Source: Haematococcus lacustris
Taxonomy: Eukaryota > Chlorophyta > Chlorophyceae > Chlamydomonadales > Haematococcaceae
Direction of reading: 5' to 3'
Assembly (NCBI GenBank): GCA_030144725.1
Contig: JASKMD010000026.1
Span: 418,750 to 482,749, forward strand
DNA: 64,000 nucleotides
In this document: piece by piece, positions 45,163 to 55,480 of the stretch
How the letters are laid out: each line of letters starts with the position of its first letter
Position numbering within the stretch: the first letter of the stretch is position 1
Notes under the pieces: model-generated
What the model was told of the DNA's origin: nothing
The model's input: the letters and a program-made list of their open reading frames with translations, nothing else
The model's database searches: none
Position numbers and translations under genes: made by a program

Positions 45163-45392
45163 TGTGACGGTGCGCTTATGCGTATCCGTAAACCACACTT
45201 TAGCAGAGTGACTGAGGAGGTCAATGGTGGGCTGCTACCAGCTCACCATTCGGGTTCGACTCCCGAGGGTCCCGTTCTAAACCTGGGCTCAGTTGCTGTG
45301 CGAGAGTGTGGATAGTAGGAAGTGCGTTGGACATTTCTAAGTGGACATGCCGCTCACACTGTAAGATTAAAGGCAGCGGCTGCGCCGTGACA
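45163..45392 (+). repeat. 5' LTR of Ty3 element 2
   Basis: 230 bp bounded by TGTGAC and GTGACA. Boundaries are inferred from these ends and from the primer-binding site two bases later; no partner LTR survives in the window to confirm them. It contains TCGGGTTCGACTCCCGA, a perfect T-arm-like hairpin, followed by TTCTAAACCTGG, matching a segment of the element 1 LTR. Confidence 0.7.
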
Positions 45393-45394
45393 AA

Positions 45395-45412
45395 TGGTTT
45401 CCGACCGACGTC
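45395..45412 (+). other. Primer-binding site of Ty3 element 2
   Basis: TGGTTTCCGACC begins two bases after the LTR and is identical to the core used by element 1 and by the TRIM-like element. It overlaps an ATG at 45394, so the next ATG, at 45424, is preferred as the gag start. Confidence 0.75.
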
Positions 45413-45423
45413 GGTACAGCAAC

Positions 45424-47279
45424 ATGACAGACAATCCAGGCAATGGCGGGCCACCCGCCGGAGCCGAACCTCCCAACAATACCACTTCAGAGCCTGACAT
45501 GCTAGATAAGCTCCTGGAGGCGGCTCGGACTAATCCGCAGCTGCGTGCAAAGTTCAACGCCGTGGTTGAGACTTTCTCAGGTGGCTCTAAAGCCCCTGAT
45601 GACCATCCTTCCGGCGATAACCCAGAGGATACCCCTGGTGGTGATATGGAAGAAGGCGAGATGGGCGAGCCTACGCACCCCCGCTACATTGGAGGAGACG
45701 AAGACTACATCCTCGAGCTGGAGGCTCAACAGCTGCAGATTCAGGCTGAAAATGAAGCTCTTCGTCAAGCTCTTTCGGCGATCACGTCTCAGGTGAAGTC
45801 ACCTCCTCTTCCACCTCGCAGGTCAGATCTAGCAGGCGGGACAGGTGCTCCTGCGTCGACTAGACAGCCTGGTGCAGGTGCTGCAGGCACAGGACGAGCC
45901 GCCCCTACGGGTCCCTCGCCTCTTGCCTTGCCTCTTCCCTTGTCTTTGGGTTCAAGGTCTATACCTGGCCCAGACAAGTGGACTGATGCGTGCAGCAGCA
46001 CCCATCGCAGAGCCTTAGCGTTCTGCGACGACCTTGAGCGTCACTGTGAACGTTGTCGCCTTGATGTTGCATCAACACTGCCTGCTTTCCTGACTGGCGC
46101 TGCTCGCAACACCTGGTATCCATCCATCAAGGAGTCTTATGCTGTGTAACAAAGGGATATCCGGAATGTACGAGTATTACCTATTTCGGTATATATACTT
46201 CGTTACATAGCTCCCCCGTTAGCTGCGAACGTCTCTGTGAGCACCTCTTTGGGTTGTTCACTCGGAACCGTCGCTATAGCTTGTCATGCCCCCCTCATGA
46301 CTCGGGAGCATATCGCACTTTGCACAGGCCAAGACTCGAACCCGGGTTCGGAGCCCATCTCGTGGTGGGACTCTACCACTGGGTCACATGGTCGGAAACC
46401 ACTGTAACAAAGGGATATCCGGAATGTACGAGTATTACCTATTTCGGTATATATACTTCGTTACATGTTGCCTTGTATGCTGACGTACCCGACTGGCCTT
46501 ACCTGCGTACTGCATTCTGCGAGTACACAGGAGATGACCTGCGGGATGACTGTAACGTCGCCCGAACTAAGCTGCTTGATGGTGCCATCAAGATGACCGC
46601 AGGAATGCTCCTGGGGCAATACATTACTGAGTTCAGGAATAACCTGCTGTTCGCAGGGAACGACAGCATGTGTCAGCCTCTGCTGGCCATGGTGTTCACT
46701 AGGGGCCTCAGCTCAGCTTTACAGCCTGCTGTGCTTAAGGACCTGGCTCAATTTAAGATCCCCACACTGTCTCAGGCTATGGAGGCTGCTAAGCAGGCTC
46801 AGCGCAACGTGGTCATGCTGTCCACCACCACACCTGCTAAAGGTGCTGGTACTTCTGGTGTTCATGCTGTGCAGGCGTCAAGTGCCCTGGGAGGTGAGGC
46901 CCACCCCGGCAGGCGTGGCTCTAAGCCCCCTGTTTCTGGTGGTGCTGGCAAGAGGCCCAGACACGATGAGCTGTGGTCCAAGAATCCCCTGTTGCCTGGG
47001 CAATACTGCTTCAAGTGCAACCATCCCGGCCACCTGACCAACCACCCCTGCCCCTTCCGCCACTTCACGGCTATTGAGGCCCGGCGCAGGTCTGGGTATG
47101 CACACCCACCTGAGGGTGCCAAGAAGCCTGGCCAAGCCAAGTCCAAGCCCCCTTTAGAGTCTGGTGCGTCTGAGTCAGACCAGGAGCCAGAGCCCCAGCC
47201 CCCACCTAAGGCTGCTAAGCCTAGGGATCAGGGCATGCGCCGTGGCGTCAGCCGGGCCCGTATTGCCACCAACCGTTAG
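45424..47279 (+). pseudogene. gag: gag of Ty3 element 2, interrupted
   Basis: The capsid-like region IPGPDKWTDACSSTHRRAL and FLTGAARNTWYPSIKESYA runs to 46144. It resumes at about 46467 with YADVPDWPYLRTAF, LGQYITEFRNNLLFAG and one CCHC zinc knuckle (CFKCNHPGHLTNHPC). Between the halves lies a 321 bp element; removing it with one 5 bp target copy restores the frame and gives the same spacing as gag of element 1. It ends in TAG (47277-47279), directly followed in frame by pol. Confidence 0.88.
46145..46465 (-). mobile_element. TRIM-like non-autonomous LTR element with tRNA-like interior
   Basis: 321 bp with identical 63 bp terminal direct repeats (46145-46207 and 46403-46465) bounded by TGTAAC and GTTACA. 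Flanks TGCTG and TGTTG are a likely 5 bp target duplication with one change. On the minus strand the first LTR is followed one base later by TGGTTTCCGACC (46401-46390), the primer-binding core of both Ty3 elements, so the element lies in minus orientation. Its interior goes on with GTGACCCAGTGGTAGAGTC (box A-like) and CCCGGGTTCGAGTC (box B-like). It has no coding capacity. Confidence 0.88.
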
Positions 47280-49712
47280 GGTGTTGCCCAGCCAGCCAGC
47301 CAGGACTGTGCTGTGGTTCAATCTGAACAACTGTTGCATGATGCTGCTGTTGTAGGAGCTGATGATGATGTGAGTGTGCCCAAGGCCAACTCAACAACAG
47401 CTTCTTTGCCTGCCTGCCCTGTAGTGCCCCTGCCTGCCCTGTCAGCGAGACTGTGTAGTCCTGCTTTGAATGATGTGCCATGTAAGACTGCTGTTCCCTC
47501 TGTGGCTCAGCATCAACAGGCACATGTGCTGGGCATGGTGGGACGTGATGGCAAGGTGAGATTCAGATTTGCTGGCACCCTCGACCGTCAGCATGCATGC
47601 TTTTGCCTTGCTGATGGTGGCGCTGATGACTCCTTCATCAGTGATTCATTTGTGTCTACACACAAGTTGAGACTGCATGATTACCCTGTGGCACTTCGTT
47701 ATGAGGTAGCTAACAATCAATCAGTGTACTGTACACAATATGTCAAAGTGCACTTGTCCATCCAACCGTTTAGCTGCTTTTGCACCTTGACTGTGATGCC
47801 AGAGCTGGTACATGAGTATGACATTCTGCTTGGTGCTGATTGGCTGACTGTGCAGGGGGCCTTGCTTGACTATGTCGACAAGTCTCTCACCCTGCGGACC
47901 CCTAAGGGCCAGCCTACCTTACTACCTTCAGCGGTAAGCAAGAAGGGGTCAGTTAACTGTACAGTTGAGTCTCTACAAACTGTAAAACCTGTAAAAGAAG
48001 CCTATGCTATTCCTCCTGGTTTCCTAGAACCTGGCCCAAAGGTGGTTTCTACCCCTCTGTCTGCCAAAACGGCTGCTAAGTGGCTCAAAGATGGAGGCAT
48101 AGGTGTGGTGGCACTGGTCTCTTATGAGAACCTGCAAGACCCACCTGGTGTTCCCCCTGAGCAGGCGGCACAGTTAAAGAGCCTCCTTATGGAGTTCTCT
48201 GATGTGTTTGAGCCTATCACTGGGTTGCCTCCTGCACGTGATGTAGGGCATTCTATACCCCTGCAGGATGGTGCTAAACCTCCTGCCAGGCCCAGTTATA
48301 GGATGAGCCAGCCAGAGCAGGAAGAAGTGAAGAAACAGGTCACTGACATGTTGTCCAAAGGGCTGATAGAGCCTAGCTCCTCCCCATTTGCAGCACCAGT
48401 TCTTTTTGTAAAGAAAAAGTCCGGTGAGCTACGCATGTGCGTGGACTACCGCCAGCTTAACAAGCTCACTATACGTGATCAGTACCCTCTCCCTAGAATT
48501 GATGATTTATTTGATAAATTGTCGGGTATGACTGTATTTTCCTCCCTGGATCTCCAGGCTGGCTATCATCAAATCAGAATACTTGATGAGGATATTCCTA
48601 AAACTGCGTTTAGGACGCCCATGGGACACTATCAGTATAAAGTGTTATGCTTTGGTTTAACCAATGCTCCCGCTACATTTCAACGGGCAATGAACCAGGC
48701 GTTTGCCACGGTGATTGACCGGTGTGCTCTGGTATATCTTGATGACATTTTAATCATGTCCAAGTCTATCCAGGAGCACCTGTCACACCTTCGTGAAATA
48801 TTCAGTTTGCTAAGACAACATAAGTATTTTGCTAAATTATCCAAATGTGAATTTATGAAAGAGTCTTTACCTTTCCTGGGGCACATCATCTCTAAAGATG
48901 GTGTAGCTGTAGACCCCAGCAAGGTGACTGCCATCAAAGACTGGCCTGTTCCTACGAACTTGACAGCTCTGCAGTCATTCCTTGGCATGGCTAATTATGT
49001 ACGTAAATTTGTGCGTAATTTTAGTTCCATTGCTGTTCCACTTACTAATTTAACTGGCCCTGAAGGCAAAACATTCAACTGGGCACAATGGCCTAAACCC
49101 CAGCTTGATGCTTTCAATGCTCTAAAGCAGGCCATTATCAAGGTGCCTATGCTCCGCTTGCCTGATATAACCAAGCCCTTTGAAGTCTACTGTGACGCCT
49201 CACTCTTAGGTGTTGGCGCAGTATTGACACAAGCTGGTTACCCCCTGGCATATTACTCACGTAAGCTGTCAAAAGCTGAAATGAATTATACCACTGGGGA
49301 ACAGGAAACTTTGGCTATTATTGCTGCGTGTACACAGTGGCGGTGCTACCTTGAAGGAGTGCCATTCACCCTGTTTACTGATCACCGCCCTCTAGAGGCC
49401 CTACCTACGCAGTCTACACTGTCCCGTAGGCAGAGCCGCTGGTTGGAGTTCTTATCCCGATTTAATTACACCATTAAATACCTACCTGGCAACACTAATC
49501 CTGCCGATCCACTGTCACGTATTCCAGTAACTTTAGCGACGGCTAAGACTGATACTGACAAAATCCTGGTGACGACCAGGCAGCAGAAGCGGAGATTACA
49601 GGAGGGGGAGGACGTCGGTGCGGGTACACCGTTGGGCAGCGGCAGCGGAGGCAGCGAACAGCAGCCTACACTCACGATAAACAAGGACCGGTGGCGATTG
49701 GACCGACCATAG
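47280..49712 (+). pseudogene. pol: pol of Ty3 element 2 (PR-RT-RNaseH only)
   Basis: Continues the gag frame after the TAG. Protease-like region CLADGGADDSFISDSF has Asp-Gly-Gly where Asp-Ser/Thr-Gly is usual. Reverse transcriptase has FVKKKSGELRMCVDYRQLNK, SSLDLQAGYHQIRI and ALVYLDDILIMS. RNase H has VYCDASLLGVGAVLTQ and FTDHRPLEALPTQ. The linker after RNase H (TTRQQKRRLQEGEDVG) matches element 1, then the frame runs into foreign sequence at about 49669 and stops at 49712. Without integrase it cannot transpose on its own. RT and RNase H look intact. Confidence 0.92.
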
Positions 49713-51410
49713 CTCATTGCAAACTAGAGTAGAAGGCCGTTCGAACGGTACAAGTCTTACGTTAATCCGCGCATCCGTTGCGACGCAATTTGGCCGCGAA
49801 TTTGTATAACCAAGCAATCTGCACAGATGACGCTAGTTCAGCTAGCTGCACAGATGTCTGCAGTAAGCCGACATCTGCACAGATGCAAGCATAATCTTGA
49901 CTATCTGTGCAGCTGCGTCCGATGTCGACATCTGCACAGATGCGCTTCTTGCGAGCAACATCTGTGCAGCTGCTGACTGACGACATCTGTACAGATGTCG
50001 ACTATTACATTGCAATCTTGGCTGTGCAGATGTCGATAACGACATCTGTGCAGCCGCTGATACCGACATCTGCACAGATGTCGACTATTACATTCAGCCT
50101 TGGCTGTGCAGATGTTGTTTGTAGCATCTGCACAGATGTCGACTATTACATTCGCGGCTTGGCTGTGCAGATGTCGTGGCTTCACCTGCACAGATGTCGA
50201 CTATTTCATCGACTCTTACATCCGCAAAACACATGTATTGACACCCAAACATCCCGCAACATCCCCGCAAAACACATGTATTGACCACTAAACACCCCGC
50301 AACACCTCGCTACACCCCCGCAAAACACATGCATTGACACCCAAAACACCCCGCAACACCTCGCTACATCCCCGCAAAACGCATGCATTGACACCCAAAA
50401 CACCCCGCAACACTCCGCTACACCCCCGCAAAACCACATGTATTGACGACCAAACACCCCGCAACATCCACCGCAAAACACATGTTTGGACACCCGAACA
50501 CCCCGCAACACCTCGCTACGCTACTCCTATACACATGTCTTAGTCCACCATCACCCCGAGACACCTCCCTATGGGAATGCTAAGCATATGCATTAATGCA
50601 TCAACGACATGCAACACCGCTGCATAAGGTGACAAGGTGACAACACCATACAACACCAACAATGACATCACCAACACCAACACCAACGACAACAACAACA
50701 ACAACACCACACCACACCATGGCGACAACACAAGAACACAACGACACACCACACCACACCACACCACACCACACCACAATGACAACACAACAACATTGCA
50801 ACAAGGCGGCAAGATGACAACGAGTATGGACGCTACAACAAGGGTGATGCTACACTCTCCTTGGTAATGTACTAAACCGGGTGCAACTTCATAGGCTCCT
50901 CTTACGTGCTCCCGCTATCCTTGACCCACCACACTACCATTGACGCCCACCACAACAAGCACGGGCTGACAACCACCCAAGTGCTATACCATCAAGCTAT
51001 CGTCCCCTTAGGAGAGGGATGGGTAGGGTCATTGCGGTGTGTGTGCATGGCATGGCAAGGGTGGGCTGGGTGGGCTGCTACTACGGGATCCCACTCCAAG
51101 CTGCCGGCTCCGTGTTGCCCGCTCCAGATTGCTACGCCAAGGGTAGGGTAGGGAGAGGGCTGCTACGCCAAGGGTAGGGTAGGGAGAGGGCTGCTACGCC
51201 AAGGGTAGGGTAGGGAGGGGGCTGCTACGCCAAGGGTAGGGTAGGGAGAGGGCTTGCAGCGTGTGTCGTGGGGCGGGGGGTGGGAAAGGCGGGAGGTAGG
51301 TGGGGTGCCAGGCTTGGAGGTGGTGGGACAGGGGAGGGGAGGGGGAAGGGGGAAGGAGGAAGGGGGGAAGAGGGAAGGGCTGACCGTGGGACCTGCAGTA
51401 GACACACTCG
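49669..51410 (+). repeat. Composite modular repeat, copy B
   Basis: Same block order as copy A: head TACACTCACGATAAACAAGG, palindrome CCGTTCGAACGG (about 49736), CATCTGCACAGATG minisatellite (about 49820-50215), 53-54 bp minisatellite (50222-50530), the AATGCTAAGCATATGCATTA block, short ACACC array, the ACAACATTGCAACAAGGCGG block (50788), the GGCATGGCATGGC block, four tandem CTACGCCAAGGGTAGGGTAG units (51130-51250), a GGGGGAA run, and the GCTGACCGTGGGACCTGCAG tail (51380). It directly abuts the truncated pol of Ty3 element 2. Confidence 0.85.
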
Positions 51411-51549
51411 CGCCGATTAAGGCCGGAAGTCGCCTACGTCATTTCTTCCCGGGAGGCATACTGCAGATAGCCCCATGAAAGGCCGACTCATCGCCGTTGT
51501 AATCATTGAAAAACTCAAAGTTGCTGCGATGTTATAACTATTTGAAAAG

Positions 51550-52250
51550 TTACCTAACCCTGTACCGGGTCCTACCGACCCTGTACAGGGTCCTGGGCCA
51601 CAGGGTTCTGCCGCACGGCTACAGGGTCCTACGACACACGTCTACAGGGTTCTGCCGCACGCCTACAGGGTCCTGCGACACATTCTCACAGGGTTCTGCC
51701 GCACGGCTACAGGGTCCTGCGACGTTTGTCTACAGGGTCTTGCCGCACGCCTACAGGGTCCTGCTACATTAGGCTACAGGGTCCTGCCGCACGCCTACAG
51801 GGTCCTGCCACATTAGGCTACAGGGTTCTGCCGCACGCCTACAGGTTCCTACGACATATTCTCACAGGGTCCTGCCGCACGGCTACAGGGTCATACGACA
51901 CAGTTTTACAGGGTCCTGCCGCACGGCTACAGGGTTCTGCGACACATTCTCACAGGGTTCTGCCGCACGGCTACAGGGTCGTACGATACACGTCTACAGG
52001 GTTCTGCCGCACGCCTACAGGGTCTTACGACACACGTCTACAGGGTTCTGCCGCACGGCTACAGGGTCTTACATTAAAGTTTCACAGGGTCCTGCCGCAC
52101 GGCTACAGGGTTCTGCGACACATTCTCACAGGGTTCTGCCGCACGGCTACAGGGTCCTACGACATATTCCCACAGGGTCCTGCCGCACGGCTACAGGTTC
52201 CTACGACACACGTTCACAGGGTCCTGCCACACGCCTACAGGGTCCTGCCA
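51550..52250. repeat. CCCTGTAG-type minisatellite, degenerate inverted copy
   Basis: About 30 half-units of ACAGGGT(C/T)CTGC type, alternating GCCGCACGGC and CGACACATTCTCAC-like spacers, heavily diverged. It is the reverse complement of the family that forms the homogeneous array at 55810-57685. Confidence 0.9.
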
Positions 52251-52254
52251 CAAC

Positions 52255-53240
52255 GTATGCAACGACGCCCGAACACCTTGCAACACCACAACAAACGGCA
52301 TGTATTGCTGGTGCTAAGCACATGCATTGATGCAAGGTGACAACACCACACAACAACACCACACAACATCACTACAACAACAACACAACGACTCATGCAT
52401 TGCTCACCACCTATGCCATGTGCACAACCACAAGGACTGGCTGCACCTCATTGCTATGGGCTAACACCTCATCACGGGACTGCTAAGCACTTTGCCTTGC
52501 TGTCTATGCCCCATGGCACCAAATCAGGCTGGGCTAGGCTAGGCTGGGCTAGCCTGGGGTAGGCTAGGCTAGGGTAGGCTAGGGTAGGCTAGCCTAGGCA
52601 AGGCTAGCCTGGGGTAGGCTAGGCTAGGCTAGGCTGGGGTAGGCTAGGCTAGGCTAGGCTGGGGTAGGCTGGGCTAGGCTTGGCTCCAGGTTGCCCACTC
52701 CAGGCTGCCCGCTCCAGGCTGCCCGCTCCAGGCCGCCCGCTCCATGCTGCCCACTCCGGGCTGCCCGCTCCAGGCTGCCCGCTCCATGCTGCTACGCCAA
52801 GGGCTGCTGGGTGCCATTGGGTGGGGGAGAGGAGAGAAGAGGGGAGGAGGGGAGGAGGGGAGGAGGGTAGGTAGGTGGCAGACTCGGAAGTGGTGGTGGT
52901 GGGCTTGGGCAGGGAAGGGGGAAGGGGGAAGGGGGCAAGGGGCAGCAGTGTGACCATCAGACCTGCGGCAGCAAGAGGCATCCTTGCATTTAGGCTTGGC
53001 ATTGGGGACCACTCATGTGCAGGGACTGGCCACTTACAGTTATGCTCCATGTCACGACGCCGGGGGAGGGTACGGGGTACGAGGAGGGTACGGTCCTTGC
53101 TGGCTCCTTGTTGGTTGCTGCTCTACCGCCATGCTTGCAATCAACCCGGCCATGCTTCACCTGCCATGCTCCAGCTGTCGACAACTGCAATCAAACATCA
53201 GCCAGCAAGCAGATGGATTAGGACATGCATGACCAGAACC
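52255..53240 (+). repeat. Composite modular repeat, copy C
   Basis: Carries the later blocks of the composite repeat: GCTAAGCACATGCATTGATG (about 52313), ACCACAC units, an AGGCT/GGGCT degenerate array (52526-52680), GCCCGCTCCAGGCT units (52690-52790), GCTACGCCAAGGG, the GGAGGTAGGTGG block, a GGGGAAG run, and the tail GTGTGACCATCAGACCTGCG (52945). The right-end block AACTGCAATCAAACATCAGC (about 53187) is shared with copy D. The slot before the first block holds the CCCTGTAG minisatellite, where copies A and B have a different one. Confidence 0.75.
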
Positions 53241-53439
53241 GGGAAGGCTAGGCTGACACCTCCCAAGCATGTGCACTCACCGGAAGTCCTGGCTGCCGCT
53301 CCAAGCGCCTCCTACCTGCTGCTCTTGGCTGCTGGAAGTGTGAGGGTAAGGTAGGGGAGGGGCTGCAGTGTAGCACAGGAGGGGGGAAGCGGAGCGACAC
53401 GGGTGAGTTTGTGGGTAAGGGGAAGGACAAGGGAAGGGT

Positions 53440-54610
53440 GTAAACATTAGACCTGCAGCAAACAAGGGGCATGCTAGCCATCAGGCTTGGTACCAAGAGC
53501 CACAAATCTGCTTCATGCTGGCCACTCACCGTTTGCTGGGGTGGGGTGGGGTGGGGTGGGGTGGGGTGGGGTGGGGTGGGGTGGGGTGGGGTGGGGTGGG
53601 GTGGGGTGGGGTGGGGTGGGGTGGGGTGGGGTGGGGTGGGGTGGGGTGGGGTGGGGTGGGGTGGGGTGGGGTGGGGTGGGGTGGGGTGGGGTGGGGTGGG
53701 GTGGGGTGGGGTGGGGTGGGGTGGGGTGGGGTGGGGTGGGGTGGGATAGGGGAGGGGTGGGGTGGGCAAGGGGTGGGCGTGTGACCGTCACACCTGCAAG
53801 CAACAAGGGGCGTGCTCACGGTAAGGCTGGGCAATGGGGGCCACTGATGTGCAAGGGGCTGGCCACTCACTGTTATCTCCATGTGCCATTGCTGAATCCT
53901 TGCTGCCTCCTTGTTGGCTGCTGCTCCTCCCTCCTGGCTGTGCCTCCTGGCTGTGGGGGGCATGGGCCTCTTGGCCTTGGCCAACCACTTGCCTTGCCCA
54001 TGCCTCCTGGCTGCCACTCCTGGCTGCCGCTCCTAGCTGCTGCTCCTGGCTGCCGCTCCTGGCTGCTCCTCTTGGCTGCTCCTCTTGGTTGCGCCTCCTG
54101 GGGAGTGGTGGGTCTGGCAGGTGGTGCCACCAAGGGTGAGGGTGAGGGTGAGGATGACAGTCACCAAGGGTGAGGGTGAGGGTGAGGATGAGGAGGAGGT
54201 GAGGAGGGGGTGGAGCGATGGTCGCACGATGAGCGCACAAGGGGGAGCCAAGGGGTTCAGCATGGCAGTTACACAGTCCTTACCTCCATGTTCCTCCTGG
54301 CCTGGGTAAGGGTGAGGGAGAGGAGGAGGAGGGGGGTGTGAGGGAAGGAGGTGAGGGGGAGGAGGTGAGGGGGAGGAGGGAGAAGAGGCATGGGAAAGAA
54401 GAGTGGAGTGGAGGGGAGGGGAGAGGGAGGGGAGGGGGCCTGTTGCTCCTTGCTGCCGCTCTGGCTGCTGAGCTGACCATCACACCTGCAGCAAACAAGG
54501 GGCGTGCTAGGATGAGGAGGAGGCCACTGATGAGGAGGAGGCCACTGATGGGGAGGGTTAGGCTGGGCACAAGGGGTCACTTATGTGCGTGGGGCTAGCC
54601 ACTCACTGCT
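53440..54610 (+). repeat. Further tail modules of the composite repeat
   Basis: Three more copies of the tail, each beside a G-rich run. 53449: AACATTAGACCTGCAGCAAA. 53780: GACCGTCACACCTGCAAGCA. 54474: GACCATCACACCTGCAGCAA. Each is followed by ACAAGGGGC(A/G)TGCT, an AGGCT-GGGC block and GGC(T/C)GGCCACTCAC. Between 54110 and 54460 lie GGTGAGGGTGAGG and GGAGGAGG runs. Confidence 0.75.
53534..53743. repeat. GGGGT pentamer array, about 42 copies
   Basis: Perfect 5 bp array inserted between two composite-repeat tail modules. Plus strand is G-quadruplex-type. Confidence 0.97.
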
Positions 54611-55087
54611 TGCTCCATGCGGTCCCTTGATCATTCCTTAGGGGGAGGGAGAGGGGGAGTGGGGGATCTGGCAGGTGGTGGTGGGCAGTGTGGTAGGGAG
54701 GAGGGAGGAGGGAAGGGGAGGAGGGAAGAGCGAGGAGGGAGGAGGGTACGCTTTAACTCTTGTCCGCCGCCCTGGCTGCCGCTACTTGTTGCCGTTGTGG
54801 TTGCTGCTTCTGGCTGATGGAAGGTGCCACTGCGCCTTGGCACCGAACCTGCTCAAGCAACACATGGCACATGACACATGCCACGCTCCAACCTCGCGGT
54901 CGCACCTCAGAATCGCATCTATGCATCGCACCTTTGCAAGCTACCTTTGTGCCGTTCGCCCTCAACTCTGTGCTTGATCACAAATACCCTATTCCTTTCG
55001 CTGATCGCTAATGGCTGCGAAACCGAGCTGCATGCTGGCCTCTTGGCTGACGACTGATGGCTGCGAAGGCTAGCTGGCCCGCATTTC

Positions 55088-55480
55088 ATGGCCGGCTGTG
55101 AGGCTGCGCATTTGGGCGCTGTTGATGTCGCTGCTGCTGAGTTTGGGATGGATGTGTCGCGTGTTGCGTGTTGCTGCATTACTGCGGGCTTTGCGAGGTC
55201 GACATGGTTTCCTCTCATGGCGCCTCGCGACCTCATGGCACACCAACGGCATGCTTGGTGGCAGCTAGCGCAGATCCCAATACCAAGCCCGTCAGTTTTC
55301 GCGCTCTTGCATGCAAAACACATGCAGAAAGCGGGGTTGGCGAAACCCTACACAGCGTCTTTGAATCACTTAGGAGAAATCAACACAAGGAACGAAACCC
55401 TGCACAAGGTCGGCGAAACCCTGCACGAGGTCAGGGTTGACTTAGAAAAAGTCCATGCTTTGATCGAAACCCTGCACTAG
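55088..55480 (+). CDS. Possible small unidentified protein
   Basis: ATG-initiated frame of 130 residues. The last part looks like a short coiled coil (NETLHKVGETLHEVRVDLEK), encoded partly by a degenerate GAAACCCTGCAC repeat at about 55395-55475. The opposite strand is also open (55323-54919). No family recognised and no splice evidence; may be non-coding. Confidence 0.25.
   Translation: MAGCEAAHLGAVDVAAAEFGMDVSRVACCCITAGFARSTWFPLMAPRDLMAHQRHAWWQLAQIPIPSPSVFALLHAKHMQKAGLAKPYTASLNHLGEINTRNETLHKVGETLHEVRVDLEKVHALIETLH

Larger units (their letters stand above)
45163..49668 (+). mobile_element. Ty3-type LTR retrotransposon (element 2), truncated before integrase
   Basis: 5' LTR 45163-45392, primer-binding site from 45395, gag 45424-47279 interrupted by a TRIM-like element, then protease, reverse transcriptase and RNase H to about 49660. 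There is no integrase, chromodomain or 3' LTR: the sequence switches at about 49669 into the head of composite repeat copy B. Related to, but clearly diverged from, element 1. Confidence 0.9.
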
